Shown here in pieces: positions 55,578 to 63,816 of a stretch of 64,000 nt of DNA; the first letter of the stretch is position 1, and every line of letters starts with the position of its first letter. The translations under genes and the position numbers were made by a program. The notes beneath the pieces were generated by a model. That model made no database searches. It was given only the letters and a program-made list of their open reading frames with translations, and was not told the DNA's origin. The stretch is from Scytonema hofmannii PCC 7110 (lineage in GTDB: Bacteria > Cyanobacteriota > Cyanobacteriia > Cyanobacteriales > Nostocaceae), in NCBI RefSeq assembly GCF_000346485.2, contig NZ_KQ976354.1:8422039-8486038 (forward strand), read 5' to 3'.

Positions 55578-55670
55578 GTGGTACGGGCGTCCTCGCCCGT
55601 TCTAGACAAGAGAGCGGGCGAGGACGCCCGTTCTAGACAAGAGAGCGGGCGAGGACGTCCGCCCCCACTC
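55578..55670. repeat. Tandem palindromes GGGCGAGGACGCCCGTTCTA
   Basis: Three successive units of GCGGGCGAGGACG(C/T)CCG joined by TTCTAGACAAGAGA. Each unit is a hairpin, and the same family occurs at 24354 and 37196. This is the only tandem cluster of the family here. Confidence 0.8.
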
Positions 55671-55765
55671 CATGTGGTCTATTAATCTGAAAATTATTGT
55701 AAGTAATTCAACTAAAATACGCGATCGCGGTTAAAATCAAATAGTGGAGCCAAAGAATATACAGT

Positions 55766-56371
55766 ATGCCTTACAGTCAATTTGATTCTATAGGAAAAGT
55801 GAAATCTGCTTTTGGAATCTCCACGGTTGAGGGAGTTCGTTTTTTTCCTCAAATATCACCTTGTGAACCATCCTCAACTTTAACGGAATTTTTAGAAGAA
55901 AGTTTACCCTTAGCTATCGCCACTGGAAGCGAGAAAGCTCGTTCAGAATTAATTATCAGCCCTGTCCTTTTAGAAGTACGTAAGCTTCTTAAGCGTCAAA
56001 TTAGTTTATTCTCCGGTGAAAATTTTGATGTAGACGCTTCAGTTGGTTTAAATGGTAGATGTGACTTTCTCATTAGTCGTTCACCGGAATTATTAGAGAT
56101 TGAAGCTCCTACAGTTATTATTGTTGAAGCAAAACAAGCTGATTTAAAGTTAGGAATAGGTCAGTGTGTTGCAGAAATGATAGCCGCTCAAAGGTTTAAT
56201 GAGTTAAAAGAAAATCCTACTAACACAATTTACGGCAGTATTACAAGTGGTACTCAGTGGCGATTTCTTAAGTTAGAAGGGAAAATTGTCACAATCGATC
56301 TCACAGATTATTCTTTGTCACCAGTAGACCAACTTCTCGGTCTTTTGGTCTGGATGGTACAAAATGCATAA
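55766..56371 (+). CDS. Hypothetical protein with PD-(D/E)XK nuclease-like motif
   Basis: The 201-residue protein contains GLNGRCDFLISRSPELLEIE and TVIIVEAKQADLKLGIGQCV, i.e. an aspartate followed after a gap by E-A-K, the PD-(D/E)XK metal-site pattern, then YGSITSGTQWRFLKLEGKIV. The layout resembles type I restriction HsdR N-terminal domains. Stand-alone cyanobacterial homologues are annotated as hypothetical. No methylase or helicase partner is nearby. It lies next to the CRISPR locus but on the opposite strand. Confidence 0.7.
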   Translation: MPYSQFDSIGKVKSAFGISTVEGVRFFPQISPCEPSSTLTEFLEESLPLAIATGSEKARSELIISPVLLEVRKLLKRQISLFSGENFDVDASVGLNGRCDFLISRSPELLEIEAPTVIIVEAKQADLKLGIGQCVAEMIAAQRFNELKENPTNTIYGSITSGTQWRFLKLEGKIVTIDLTDYSLSPVDQLLGLLVWMVQNA

Positions 56372-56381
56372 CTAGTGGTCA

Positions 56382-56414
56382 AGATCCCCGACTTCTCAAA
56401 GAAGTCGGGGATCT
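56382..56414. terminator. Hairpin repeat after the nuclease-like gene
   Basis: AGATCCCCGACTTCT and AGAAGTCGGGGATCT form a perfect 15-bp stem 10 nt after the stop codon. It is the third copy of the hairpin family (12653, 19413). It probably stabilises or ends the transcript. Confidence 0.65.
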
Positions 56415-56585
56415 TGTAGTCAACTTTTCAGTAATTACCCACTACCACCCGCTCTTTAATGTGCTACAGTTGGTAGTAAGATAGTAATACATCAGCAAAA
56501 CTATGGTTCGGGTTCTATATACCCGACTGGTGCGCCAACCTTTGGATTGAGCGTATACCGTTCTTGCAATGCGTTACTACTTGCT

Positions 56586-56657
56586 GTTTGATTAGCTCAG
56601 TTGGTTAGAGCAACCGAAGCCATCGGTCGGACGTAGGTTAAAATCCTACATCAAACT
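56586..56657 (+). tRNA. tRNA-like sequence with degenerate anticodon arm
   Basis: Perfect 7-bp acceptor GTTTGAT / ATCAAAC, D arm GCTC...GAGC, and T arm GTAGG-TTAAAAT-CCTAC are all present in order. The anticodon arm AACCG-AAGCCAT-CGGTC pairs at only four positions and lacks U33, so the anticodon (GCC by position) is doubtful. It is tRNA-shaped, possibly decayed or unusual, in a cluster with two further tRNA-like sequences. Confidence 0.55.
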
Positions 56658-56665
56658 CCCCTCTT

Positions 56666-56740
56666 TGAAAGTTAGCTCACTGGTAGAGCGCTCGACTCAT
56701 AATCGATTGGTTACAGGTTCGATTCCTGTACTTTCCACCA
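56666..56740 (+). tRNA. tRNA-Met-like (CAT), with encoded CCA
   Basis: A 75-nt cloverleaf: acceptor TGAAAGT / ACTTTCC (first pair mismatched), D arm GCTC...GAGC, anticodon arm CTCGA-CTCATAA-TCGAT (anticodon CAT, one outer mismatch), T arm ACAGG-TTCGATT-CCTGT, and ACCA at the 3' end. It reads as Met, or Ile if lysidine-modified. Mismatches at stem ends suggest a non-housekeeping copy, as in the tRNA arrays of Nostocales. Confidence 0.65.
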
Positions 56741-56746
56741 AAGACA

Positions 56747-56838
56747 GTCTGGGTCAAAAGACACTACCCTTTTAAGGTAGCCAACTTACTTATATGGTAT
56801 GGGAGAAATCCCAAGACGGTTCGACTCCGTTGTTGTAC
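56747..56838 (+). tRNA. Degenerate tRNA-Lys-like (TTT) sequence
   Basis: D arm GTCT...AGAC, a perfect anticodon arm CTACC-CTTTTAA-GGTAG (anticodon TTT, with U33) and a T arm GACGG-TTCGACT-CCGTT are in the right order. However, 34 nt separate the anticodon and T arms (with a GGG/CCC mini-stem) and no matching acceptor stem is found. This is a tRNA relic or a long-variable-arm oddity. Confidence 0.4.
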
Positions 56839-57234
56839 AAACTCTGCAATGTAGGTGTTCGCGGCTGCTCGTCACTTTGTGATGCTCAGTCGTCACAGTC
56901 AAGGAGCCAGTGCAATTGTCTTCTCCTGAATTTGAGTTTGTCACGAGCGTTTGTTATATCCAGTTTCTCTATCAGAATTCTGGAACTGGCAAATGCAACG
57001 GCAAATTTGAGTGCTGTTTTTTCTTGTAAGGGAAATTATAGCATGATGGCGATAAGCTGGGTACAGCTTGCGCTAAGAGCGAACGCTACAACTGGTAATA
57101 ACCAGAGTAATGCCCTGCCTTCTTAATCAGTGTTTTGGAGACACAATTTGCCCGCAACTGAACTGTAAACACCCATACTTGTAGAGTTTCAATTAATCAC
57201 TGGTCACTGGTTACTGGTCACTGGTCACTGTATT
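56839..57234. other. Spacer after the tRNA-like cluster
   Basis: No gene is credible. It includes a GTCACTTTGTGATGCTCAGTCGTCAC-like stem region near 56872-56898 of unknown origin and a CACTGGTCACTGGTTACTGG repeat at 57197-57232 just before the SPFH gene. More tRNA debris may be present but cannot be shown by eye. Confidence 0.4.
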
Positions 57235-58761
57235 ATGTGGAAAACGTTTTATATCAAACCTAACGAAATCGGAATTTTATATCACCGAAGTGATTTTAAG
57301 AAAATTTTGCAGCCCGGTACTTACAGATATATCGGACGCCATTGGCAAGTCAAAACCTATGACCTCAACCAACCAGAAGCCAAGATTGAGAACCTCGAAC
57401 TTTTGCTGCGAAACCACAGTTCCGAGTTACAACAACATCTCTTAGTCGTGCGAACAGCCTTCAACCAAGCAGCTTTAGTACGCTTGGGCCAAAATTGGGT
57501 GAGCATTGCACCCAATCAACTACGGGCTTTTTGGCGCGGTTTTATTGAGGTAGAACCTCATGTCTTCAACTTAGAAGAAAGCTTGGAATTACCAACAGAA
57601 TTCGTACAGCAAGTACGCGGAATCGCCTTGAATGGACTGAAAAAGTTCCAAATCTCGGAGTTTGAGATTGGTTTGCTTTATGTGCAAAATAACTTTGTCC
57701 GACCCCTAGAACCAGGTGAGTATGGTTTTTGGTCGCAAGACAAAGATGTTTCACTGCGGACTCTTAGTCGGATTGTACCTAATCCTAGTTTTCCCCTCGA
57801 AGATGTCTTGATTGAAAAACATCCCGACTTTGTTGCGGCTTACTGTGAAATCGTACAATTACTGACTTACCAAGTAGCAATTGTGCGGTATCAAGGGAAA
57901 GTTATTTCCATCCTACCACCGTGCAGTCGCAAGCTGTTTTGGCAAGGTGTGGAAGTAGAGGTTATTGACATCAGCACTGAAGCTAAGTTGCCACCTCGCT
58001 TAGTTGCTGAGTTAATTTCAGGTTTGCCAGAAACTCTAGCTTTGAGCCGCAATTCTTTGCATATTCGCGAAGTTCCAGCTCAACACCTGGGGTTACTCTA
58101 CATCAATCAAGAGTATCAAACACAACTCCAACCAGGAATGCATGCATGGTGGCTATTTGGGCGTTCTTTGCAAACGGAAATCTTTGACCTTCGTTACTCA
58201 ACGATGGAAGTATCCGGTCAAGATATTCTTTCTAAAGATAAAGTGCCTTTGCGTTTGAACTTAACGGCTGGCTACCGCATTCTAGATCCACTGAGAGCCA
58301 AAAACGGTTTATCGGATATTACCAGTTACCTGTACAAAGAACTACAGTTTGCTTTGCGTGGTGCTGTTGGGGAAAGAACTCTAGATGCGTTGCTGGAAGA
58401 TAAAGGTGCAATTGATAGAAGTGTCTCTGAATACATTCGCTCCAAAACAGCAGACTATGGAATTGAAGTAGATTCGGCTGGGGTGAAAGATATTATTCTC
58501 CCTGGTGAGATTAAGACGATTTTAAGCAAGGTTGTAGAAGCAGAAAAAACTGCCCAAGCTAACGGAGTCCGTCGTCGTGAAGAAACTGCTGCTACTCGCA
58601 GTATGTTGAATACCGCCAAGGTAATGGAGGATAACCCCGTGGCGTTGCGTCTGAAGGAATTGGAAGTTCTCGAACGAATTGCCGAGAAGATTGAGAAAAT
58701 TCAAGTCAATGGCAGTTTGGATAGCATCTTGACGGATTTGATTCGGATTAATCGGCAGTAA
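57235..58761 (+). CDS. SPFH/band-7 (slipin-type) protein with triplicated N-terminal motif
   Basis: The 508-residue protein has three related segments: NEIGILYHRSDFKKILQPGT near residue 10, FEIGLLYVQNNFVRPLEPGE near 142, and QHLGLLYINQEYQTQLQPGM near 283, each starting a PHB-like beta unit. The third leads into a complete SPFH domain (DKVPLRLNLTAGYRILDPLR, LQFALRGAVGERTLDALLED, YGIEVDSAGVKDIILPGEIK) and a C-terminal coiled coil (VVEAEKTAQANGVRRREETA). No signal or TM helix is evident, so membrane association must be peripheral. Triplication of the N-terminal unit is unusual compared with ordinary slipins of about 250-300 residues. Confidence 0.85.
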   Translation: MWKTFYIKPNEIGILYHRSDFKKILQPGTYRYIGRHWQVKTYDLNQPEAKIENLELLLRNHSSELQQHLLVVRTAFNQAALVRLGQNWVSIAPNQLRAFWRGFIEVEPHVFNLEESLELPTEFVQQVRGIALNGLKKFQISEFEIGLLYVQNNFVRPLEPGEYGFWSQDKDVSLRTLSRIVPNPSFPLEDVLIEKHPDFVAAYCEIVQLLTYQVAIVRYQGKVISILPPCSRKLFWQGVEVEVIDISTEAKLPPRLVAELISGLPETLALSRNSLHIREVPAQHLGLLYINQEYQTQLQPGMHAWWLFGRSLQTEIFDLRYSTMEVSGQDILSKDKVPLRLNLTAGYRILDPLRAKNGLSDITSYLYKELQFALRGAVGERTLDALLEDKGAIDRSVSEYIRSKTADYGIEVDSAGVKDIILPGEIKTILSKVVEAEKTAQANGVRRREETAATRSMLNTAKVMEDNPVALRLKELEVLERIAEKIEKIQVNGSLDSILTDLIRINRQ

Positions 58762-58883
58762 AGCTAAGGGAGTGGATTTTAATTTTGTCATGTTACCTAA
58801 TTGCGTCTTACTACTGAGGGACTAGTATAGCCAGCCTGCGTTTTGCTAGACTAGGAATATATTTTCGTACCGATTTAGGAGCC

Positions 58884-59447
58884 ATGAGCGCTATAACTCT
58901 CCAATGCCCTACCCTGGAGGAGTTTCTGAAGCTCCCAGAATCTAAGCCAGCCAGCGAATACATCAACGGTGAGATTATTCACAAGCCAATGCCGAAGGGG
59001 AGACACAGCCGCTTGCAAGGTAAACTCTGTGCAGCCGTCAATCAAGTCGCAGAAGACAAAAGAATTGCTTATGCTTTTCCCGAATTAAGGTGTAGCTTCG
59101 GGGAACGCTCAATTGTACCCGATGTGGCTATATTTCTGTGGGGACGCATACCATTTCTGGTCGAGGATGAAGTTCCTGATAACTTTGAACTCCCGCCAGA
59201 TTGGACGATTGAGATTCTCTCACCAGAACAAAAACCCAACAAAGTGATTGGTAACATTCTGCACTGTCTGAAATATGGTAGTCGCCTCGGATGGTTTATT
59301 GATCCTGATGACCTAAGTATCTTAGTATTTCTCTATGAGCAACAACCTTTGCTACTTATGGGAAATGATTTATTGCCTGTGTTACCAGAAATTCAACTAA
59401 CACTAACCGTCAATCAAGTGTTTGCATGGTTAAAGATGGGTGGCTAG
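58884..59447 (+). CDS. Uma2-family endonuclease-like protein
   Basis: A 187-residue Uma2 protein closely related to the one at 38058-38624: TLEEFLKLPESKPASEYING, IIHKPMPKGRHSRLQGKLCA, FPELRCSFGERSIVPDVAIF, PDWTIEILSPEQKPNKVIGN and HCLKYGSRLGWFIDPDDL. Conserved aspartate and glutamate positions of the PD-(D/E)XK fold are kept. It stands alone. Its 3' side runs into a CTCACCCCAAACCCCTCTCC repeat that truncates the following HigA-like remnant. Confidence 0.88.
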   Translation: MSAITLQCPTLEEFLKLPESKPASEYINGEIIHKPMPKGRHSRLQGKLCAAVNQVAEDKRIAYAFPELRCSFGERSIVPDVAIFLWGRIPFLVEDEVPDNFELPPDWTIEILSPEQKPNKVIGNILHCLKYGSRLGWFIDPDDLSILVFLYEQQPLLLMGNDLLPVLPEIQLTLTVNQVFAWLKMGG

Positions 59448-59504
59448 TACTACAACGAGACTTTGACGAAGTCAAAACAAACCTCACCCCAAACCCCTCT
59501 CCAT

Positions 59505-59636
59505 TTAGTAGAAGTTTTTGGTTCATCTGATATTGTTGATCGAGTTATGAATGGGGATTTAGAAATAGGTTCACAACAGGCTTTAGCGTTGGGGAAATTA
59601 TTACATGTTGATTCTAGTTTATTTTTCAATGAGTAG
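59505..59636 (+). pseudogene. HigA-like protein, C-terminal remnant
   Basis: The frame LVEVFGSSDIVDRVMNGDLE and IGSQQALALGKLLHVDSSLF ends FNE-stop. It aligns with the C-terminal helix-turn-helix of the intact HigA-like protein at 31059-31496 (SLVEVFGSLELVKEVINDQR). The N-terminal part has been replaced by a CTCACCCC-type repeat. Confidence 0.65.
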
Positions 59637-59797
59637 AATTTTCGGATTAATCGCGATCGCCAATAGCACATCCTTCTTTGGCGTTACTAGTACAGCAGGG
59701 CGTAAATAAGGCAACCATTAGTAACAGACAAAAAGCTTTTGCGCCTTCTGCTTTCATGTACTAGTGGTTTGCTCATTAATTTTGAAGGGAGCTGCTG

Positions 59798-59910
59798 CAA
59801 TACTGCTCGCATAAGACAATTTTGCTCAGTCATAAACTCTGTAAAGACGCGCCATGGCGCGTCTCTACATTTTGACAATTGTGCTAACAAAACTTAACCG
59901 AGCAGTATTG
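59798..59910. mobile_element. MITE, perfect 12-bp inverted ends, 10-bp target duplication
   Basis: Ends CAATACTGCTCG and CGAGCAGTATTG are perfect inverted repeats and match the ends of the element at 15240. Both sides carry GGAGCTGCTG (59788-59797 and 59911-59920). An internal GACGCGCCATGGCGCGTC palindrome lies in the middle. At 113 bp it is non-autonomous. It interrupts a frame that continues LLFQPPQLKVISLEEVIAKF on the right, probably a small toxin/antitoxin-type gene tail (inference). Confidence 0.88.
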
Positions 59911-59920
59911 GGAGCTGCTG

Positions 59921-60409
59921 TTCCAACCACCACAACTTAAAGTCATTAGTTTAGAAGAAGTGATCGCTAAATTTAGAGCTTTTTTCCAATGTGTTTTGTT
60001 TCGCCAACAGCATCATGCTCAGATCGGACGCTTATTTTTCCCTTGAAAACGTAATTTTGTCTCCTACTTCAGCATATTCTTCATTTAAGTATATTTTTTG
60101 CTTTATTACTTAAAATAAATTACGTAATAACACTCAAATTTGATTTACTTTTTTTTAAAAAAAATACTTAAAAATACTGAGGTTAATTTTCAATAAAAAA
60201 CTTTAAAAAGACCTTTAGACAGACTTCACTATAAGTTTAAATCAAGTGTCAGGTTTTTAAAAGTCTGATAAAAATAATACATTTTTAGAGACGTTCGTTT
60301 TCAAGAAAGAGTAATATAAGTGACATAAGAAAGGAAGTCGAAAACAGTTCAACTGCCACTTCCCCACTATCTTGAAAAACTACCCAAATTGCTAGGATAG
60401 CCAGCTAAT
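59921..60409. other. AT-rich region upstream of the PEP-CTERM gene
   Basis: After the remnant frame next to the MITE, the remaining 400 bases are strongly AT-rich with no coding frame. The promoter of the PEP-CTERM gene should lie here but is not distinct. Confidence 0.4.
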
Positions 60410-61006
60410 ATGAAAAACACAATTTCTATACTATTCGGTTCTGCACTGTTAGCGACTGGAATCGTTTCTGCACTCGTTACCGCACCTGCTCATGCAGCTA
60501 CCTTAAGTTGCTCCTCCACAGTTGCTAGTAAAGTGTCAGATACCACTGGCTGTGAATACAGCGACACTGCTACTCAAGATTTTCTGAATACCAATCCAAT
60601 GACTGTGAACGCTGAAAAATTCTTTGGTCTCACTGACTGGGCATTTGGCGGCAAAATTGGTGTAAATGCGGGTTATGCAGGTAATGGAACGGGACAGTCT
60701 GGAAATTGGAATATTTCCAGCGTGTTCCAGAATACTTGGAATGATGTCATGCTCGTCTTCAAGAGCGGCAACAATACTACACTTACTGGTTATATGCTTG
60801 AAGACGGCGTCACCTCTGGCACCTGGAACAGCCCATTTCTGACTAATAAAAATCCTAAAGATGTTTCTCACATCAGTGTTTACTACAGAAGTGGAAATCA
60901 ACCCCCTGTAACTCCCGTTCCCGAACCTGCTACCTTGATGGGCTTGGGTCTAGTAGCAAGCGGAATGGTTATTGCTCGCCGTCGCAAATCTAGCCAGTCA
61001 GTCTAA
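60410..61006 (+). CDS. PEP-CTERM sorting-domain exported protein
   Basis: The 198-residue protein has a signal peptide (SILFGSALLATGIVSALVTA, cleaved after AHAA), a globular part with paired cysteines (LSCSSTVASK, TGCEYSD) and aromatic glycine-rich segments (WAFGGKIGVNAGYAGNG), and a C-terminal PEP-CTERM tail: VPEPATLMGLGLVASGMVIA then RRRKSS. Such proteins are handled by exosortase and displayed or secreted, often with exopolysaccharide. No exosortase gene is in the window. It is monocistronic. Confidence 0.92.
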   Translation: MKNTISILFGSALLATGIVSALVTAPAHAATLSCSSTVASKVSDTTGCEYSDTATQDFLNTNPMTVNAEKFFGLTDWAFGGKIGVNAGYAGNGTGQSGNWNISSVFQNTWNDVMLVFKSGNNTTLTGYMLEDGVTSGTWNSPFLTNKNPKDVSHISVYYRSGNQPPVTPVPEPATLMGLGLVASGMVIARRRKSSQSV

Positions 61007-61328
61007 AATTGAGGCACCAGGACAAACAGTTTTGGTGCTTCAGTTTCACTAAAGTAGAATATAGAATTTTCCATGACAAGGCTAATAGCTCGGAATCTAA
61101 ACCACAAAGACACAGAGGACACAAAAGAATGTGACTCTGTGTTTCTTGTATTTTCCTCAACAGCTTGATGTAAATTATATTGCGTTTGTAAATTTAACCG
61201 AACTGAGCGCTGTTACCAAAATAGCGGGATAGAAGCAAAGCTGTGTCTGCTGTAATACTGCGGATAGCTGCATCAACTTCGCTACTTGGTAATTAAAAAA
61301 CAAGTGTTGGCTTCGATGTTTTTGCGTG
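61007..61328. other. Gap with dispersed ACAAAGACACAGAGGACAC repeat
   Basis: Holds a weak stem-loop CACCAGGACAAACAGTTTTGGTG just after the PEP-CTERM gene (possible terminator) and a member of the CCACAAAGACACAGAGG repeat family, the same family that runs into the gene ending at 15162. No gene is seen. Confidence 0.5.
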
Positions 61329-63557
61329 CTAAAGGAGAGATCTAGCATTAGCATTGTTACAATCCATCTGTACCACACAATTTCTCCCTTGTGCTTTCGC
61401 CTGGTAGAGTCCCCGATCAGCAGCAGCAATTAAGGCTGCACTTGATGATTGGCTACGAGGAATTATACTTGCGACGCCAAGACTGAGCGTGATGAATTGA
61501 CTGACCAGGGAATTCGGATAAGACAGTTGTAATGCACTCACATTGGTTTGAATCTTTCTTGCAACTGCAATGGCCTCTTCAATATCAGTATTCGGCAAAA
61601 TGACTGCAAACTCTTCTCCACCATACCGAGCAACTAAATCAGCAGGGTGTTTAACTGTCTGAAAGATTGCCTTGGCAATGTGTCTGAGTGCATCATCTCC
61701 AGCCAGATGTCCATAGGTATCGTTGTAAAGCTTAAAGCAATCGACATCACACAAAATCAAAGATAGTGAGGCTTGCTCTCGTGCCAACCTTTGCCACTCT
61801 GCGTTGAGTATGTCATCAAAGCAGCGTCGATTTGCCACTTGGGTCAGACCATCTGAAGAAGCAAGGCGCTGTAATTCCTGGTTTGCTTGCTGTAGTTGGT
61901 GGTAAAGTTCCGATTGCTGAATGGCGATCGCCGCTTGACCTGCGAGTTGGTTAAACAAGTTAATTTCCGATTGCTGCCATTGTCTGGTGTTACTACATTG
62001 ATGAGCGATTAATAGTCCCCACAAACGCTCTTGCTGCAAGATGGGTACGATCAGATTTGCCCGGATGTGCAAACTCCGGAGGAGGTCAACATGGCAAGGT
62101 GATAGTCCCGCAGTTTCAATATCTTCAATTGCTCTAGTATTACCTTGTTGGTAGTAAGCCGCATGGGTAGATTTAAAGCACGTATCCATGACGTGAAATC
62201 CAAGAATAGATATGCACTTTTCTGCTAGGGATTCTACAGCAACCAACCCACTCCAGTCTGCCTCAAACTGATAGATCACCACTCGGTCTACCTCAAACAG
62301 TTGCCGTACTTCCGAAGCCGTAGTTTGCAGGATATCGTCTAACTCCAATGATTGTCGAATGCGCTGTGTCACAGCAGCTACAATTCGCTCAGACGCACTT
62401 TGGTGTTGAACACGCTCCTCTACCTGCTTATAAGATTCCGATGCTACAGTTAAAGCGATTTTATCAAAGTGAGGGGTTGCACTAACAGGCACTTCACTGG
62501 GTTTGGCAATCAAATAACCTTGAGCAAACGTTGCTCCTCGTTCTCGCAGCCAGTTCAGTTCTTCAATGCACTCAATCCCTTCCGCGACAGTCCGAATATT
62601 TAACTTTTGAGTAATCTCTAGAAGTTTTTCGGTAATTGAAGCTTTGTACAGATCTTGATGCACGTCTCGAATTAACTCCATGTCCAACTTAATAAAGTCT
62701 GGTCGTAACTGATGGAGCAAATTCAAGCTAGAATAACCAGAACCGAGGTCATCAAGAGCCACTAAAAAACCTGCATCTCGGTAGTACCTAAGTACTGCTT
62801 TGAGGTGGGCTAGATCTTGAGTATTGTCTGACTCGACAACTTCAAAGACAACCCGCTCAGGGGAAATGCCTGCTCGCTCGATTGCTTCTACCGTAGTGCG
62901 TAGGCAAGAAACGGGGTCATAAAGCGCCGTTGGCGAACAATTGATGAAGATTTGTCCGCTTACTTGATGGCGGCGGACTTGTGCGATCGCACTCAGGCGA
63001 GCAACTCGGTCGAGTTGCGGCAAAAGACCGGATTCTGTTGCTAACTCCAGGATTGGTCCGGGTGGCACTAAATTGCCTTGTTCGTCGAGTCCCCGCAACA
63101 AAGATTCATATCCATAAATCTGGGATGTATCGTTAATTAAGACGATCGGTTGGAAGTGACTGGTGAATCGCTCTGTTGCCAGCATATCAACCAGCCAGTC
63201 TGACTGGCTAAACTTAATAAAGCGTTGCAGTGAGGCAATGTCACTAAAGTCCTGAAGTTGAGGTTGGATAGCGCCTCGAATGAAAAGGACTTGTGTTTCT
63301 CTTAATTCTCTCGGTGCAAGGAGTTGAGCCAGGTTACGAGCAATTTCTTGGGTCTGTCCGGCTCTACAGTCCAAACTCAGACCCGGTCGCTCTTGCATCA
63401 GTTCATACTTTAGCTTGAACTGCTGCAGGTATGAGGTGACTTTTTTCAGGGTATGTGGAATGGGGAACCAGAGAAAGAGCCTACCTGCTTCCTTCGTCCG
63501 GCAGGGTGCAACATTTTGACAACGACAAGTCTTAAAGATAGGAGATGTTTGATTCAT
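61329..63557 (-). CDS. EAL-GAF-GGDEF cyclic-di-GMP signalling protein
   Basis: The 742-residue cytosolic protein joins a phosphodiesterase and a cyclase. The EAL domain (about residues 130-370) keeps the key residues: YESLLRG, FINCSP (asparagine), FEVVESD, DDLGSGYSS, FIKLDMELI, VAEGIE and AQGYLIAKP. A GAF domain follows (about 400-560; FEVDRVVIYQFEADWSGLVA, WGLLIAHQCSNTRQW), with a phytochrome-like look but no obvious chromophore cysteine. The C-terminal GGDEF domain has DGLTQVANRR and ARYGGEEFAVILPN (active GGEEF). EAL before GGDEF is the less common order. Both activities may be present. Confidence 0.93.
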   Translation of the reverse strand: MNQTSPIFKTCRCQNVAPCRTKEAGRLFLWFPIPHTLKKVTSYLQQFKLKYELMQERPGLSLDCRAGQTQEIARNLAQLLAPRELRETQVLFIRGAIQPQLQDFSDIASLQRFIKFSQSDWLVDMLATERFTSHFQPIVLINDTSQIYGYESLLRGLDEQGNLVPPGPILELATESGLLPQLDRVARLSAIAQVRRHQVSGQIFINCSPTALYDPVSCLRTTVEAIERAGISPERVVFEVVESDNTQDLAHLKAVLRYYRDAGFLVALDDLGSGYSSLNLLHQLRPDFIKLDMELIRDVHQDLYKASITEKLLEITQKLNIRTVAEGIECIEELNWLRERGATFAQGYLIAKPSEVPVSATPHFDKIALTVASESYKQVEERVQHQSASERIVAAVTQRIRQSLELDDILQTTASEVRQLFEVDRVVIYQFEADWSGLVAVESLAEKCISILGFHVMDTCFKSTHAAYYQQGNTRAIEDIETAGLSPCHVDLLRSLHIRANLIVPILQQERLWGLLIAHQCSNTRQWQQSEINLFNQLAGQAAIAIQQSELYHQLQQANQELQRLASSDGLTQVANRRCFDDILNAEWQRLAREQASLSLILCDVDCFKLYNDTYGHLAGDDALRHIAKAIFQTVKHPADLVARYGGEEFAVILPNTDIEEAIAVARKIQTNVSALQLSYPNSLVSQFITLSLGVASIIPRSQSSSAALIAAADRGLYQAKAQGRNCVVQMDCNNANARSLL

Positions 63558-63648
63558 AGATAATCACCGTGCTTAACCCAATTGACTCTAGTATTCCCCT
63601 CAACCTTCTTGTAATAAATAAACTGCTCTTTAAGTACATAAAGATTTG

Positions 63649-63816
63649 ATGAGTCTGGGAAACTGGACTTACCAATATATGCCCCATCTCACGCGTTGGA
63701 CTCGTCCCAGTTTACTCGATATTTATAAAGAATTGATGAAGGCTGGGAAAAATACGGATTTGATGCTTGCAGGTGGAGGAGTCCCGATAGATGCGATCGA
63801 GCAACATTTGGATTAG
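63649..63816 (+). CDS. Short ORF before the DUF4435-like gene
   Basis: The 55-codon frame MSLGNWTYQYMPHLTRWTRP then SLLDIYKELMKAGKNTDLML ends AIEQHLD. It overlaps the next frame by 26 nt. TRPSLLDIYKEL with AGK-TD resembles the N-terminal lead of DUF4435 proteins, so the two frames may be one gene split by a frameshift. Confidence 0.45.
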   Translation: MSLGNWTYQYMPHLTRWTRPSLLDIYKELMKAGKNTDLMLAGGGVPIDAIEQHLD

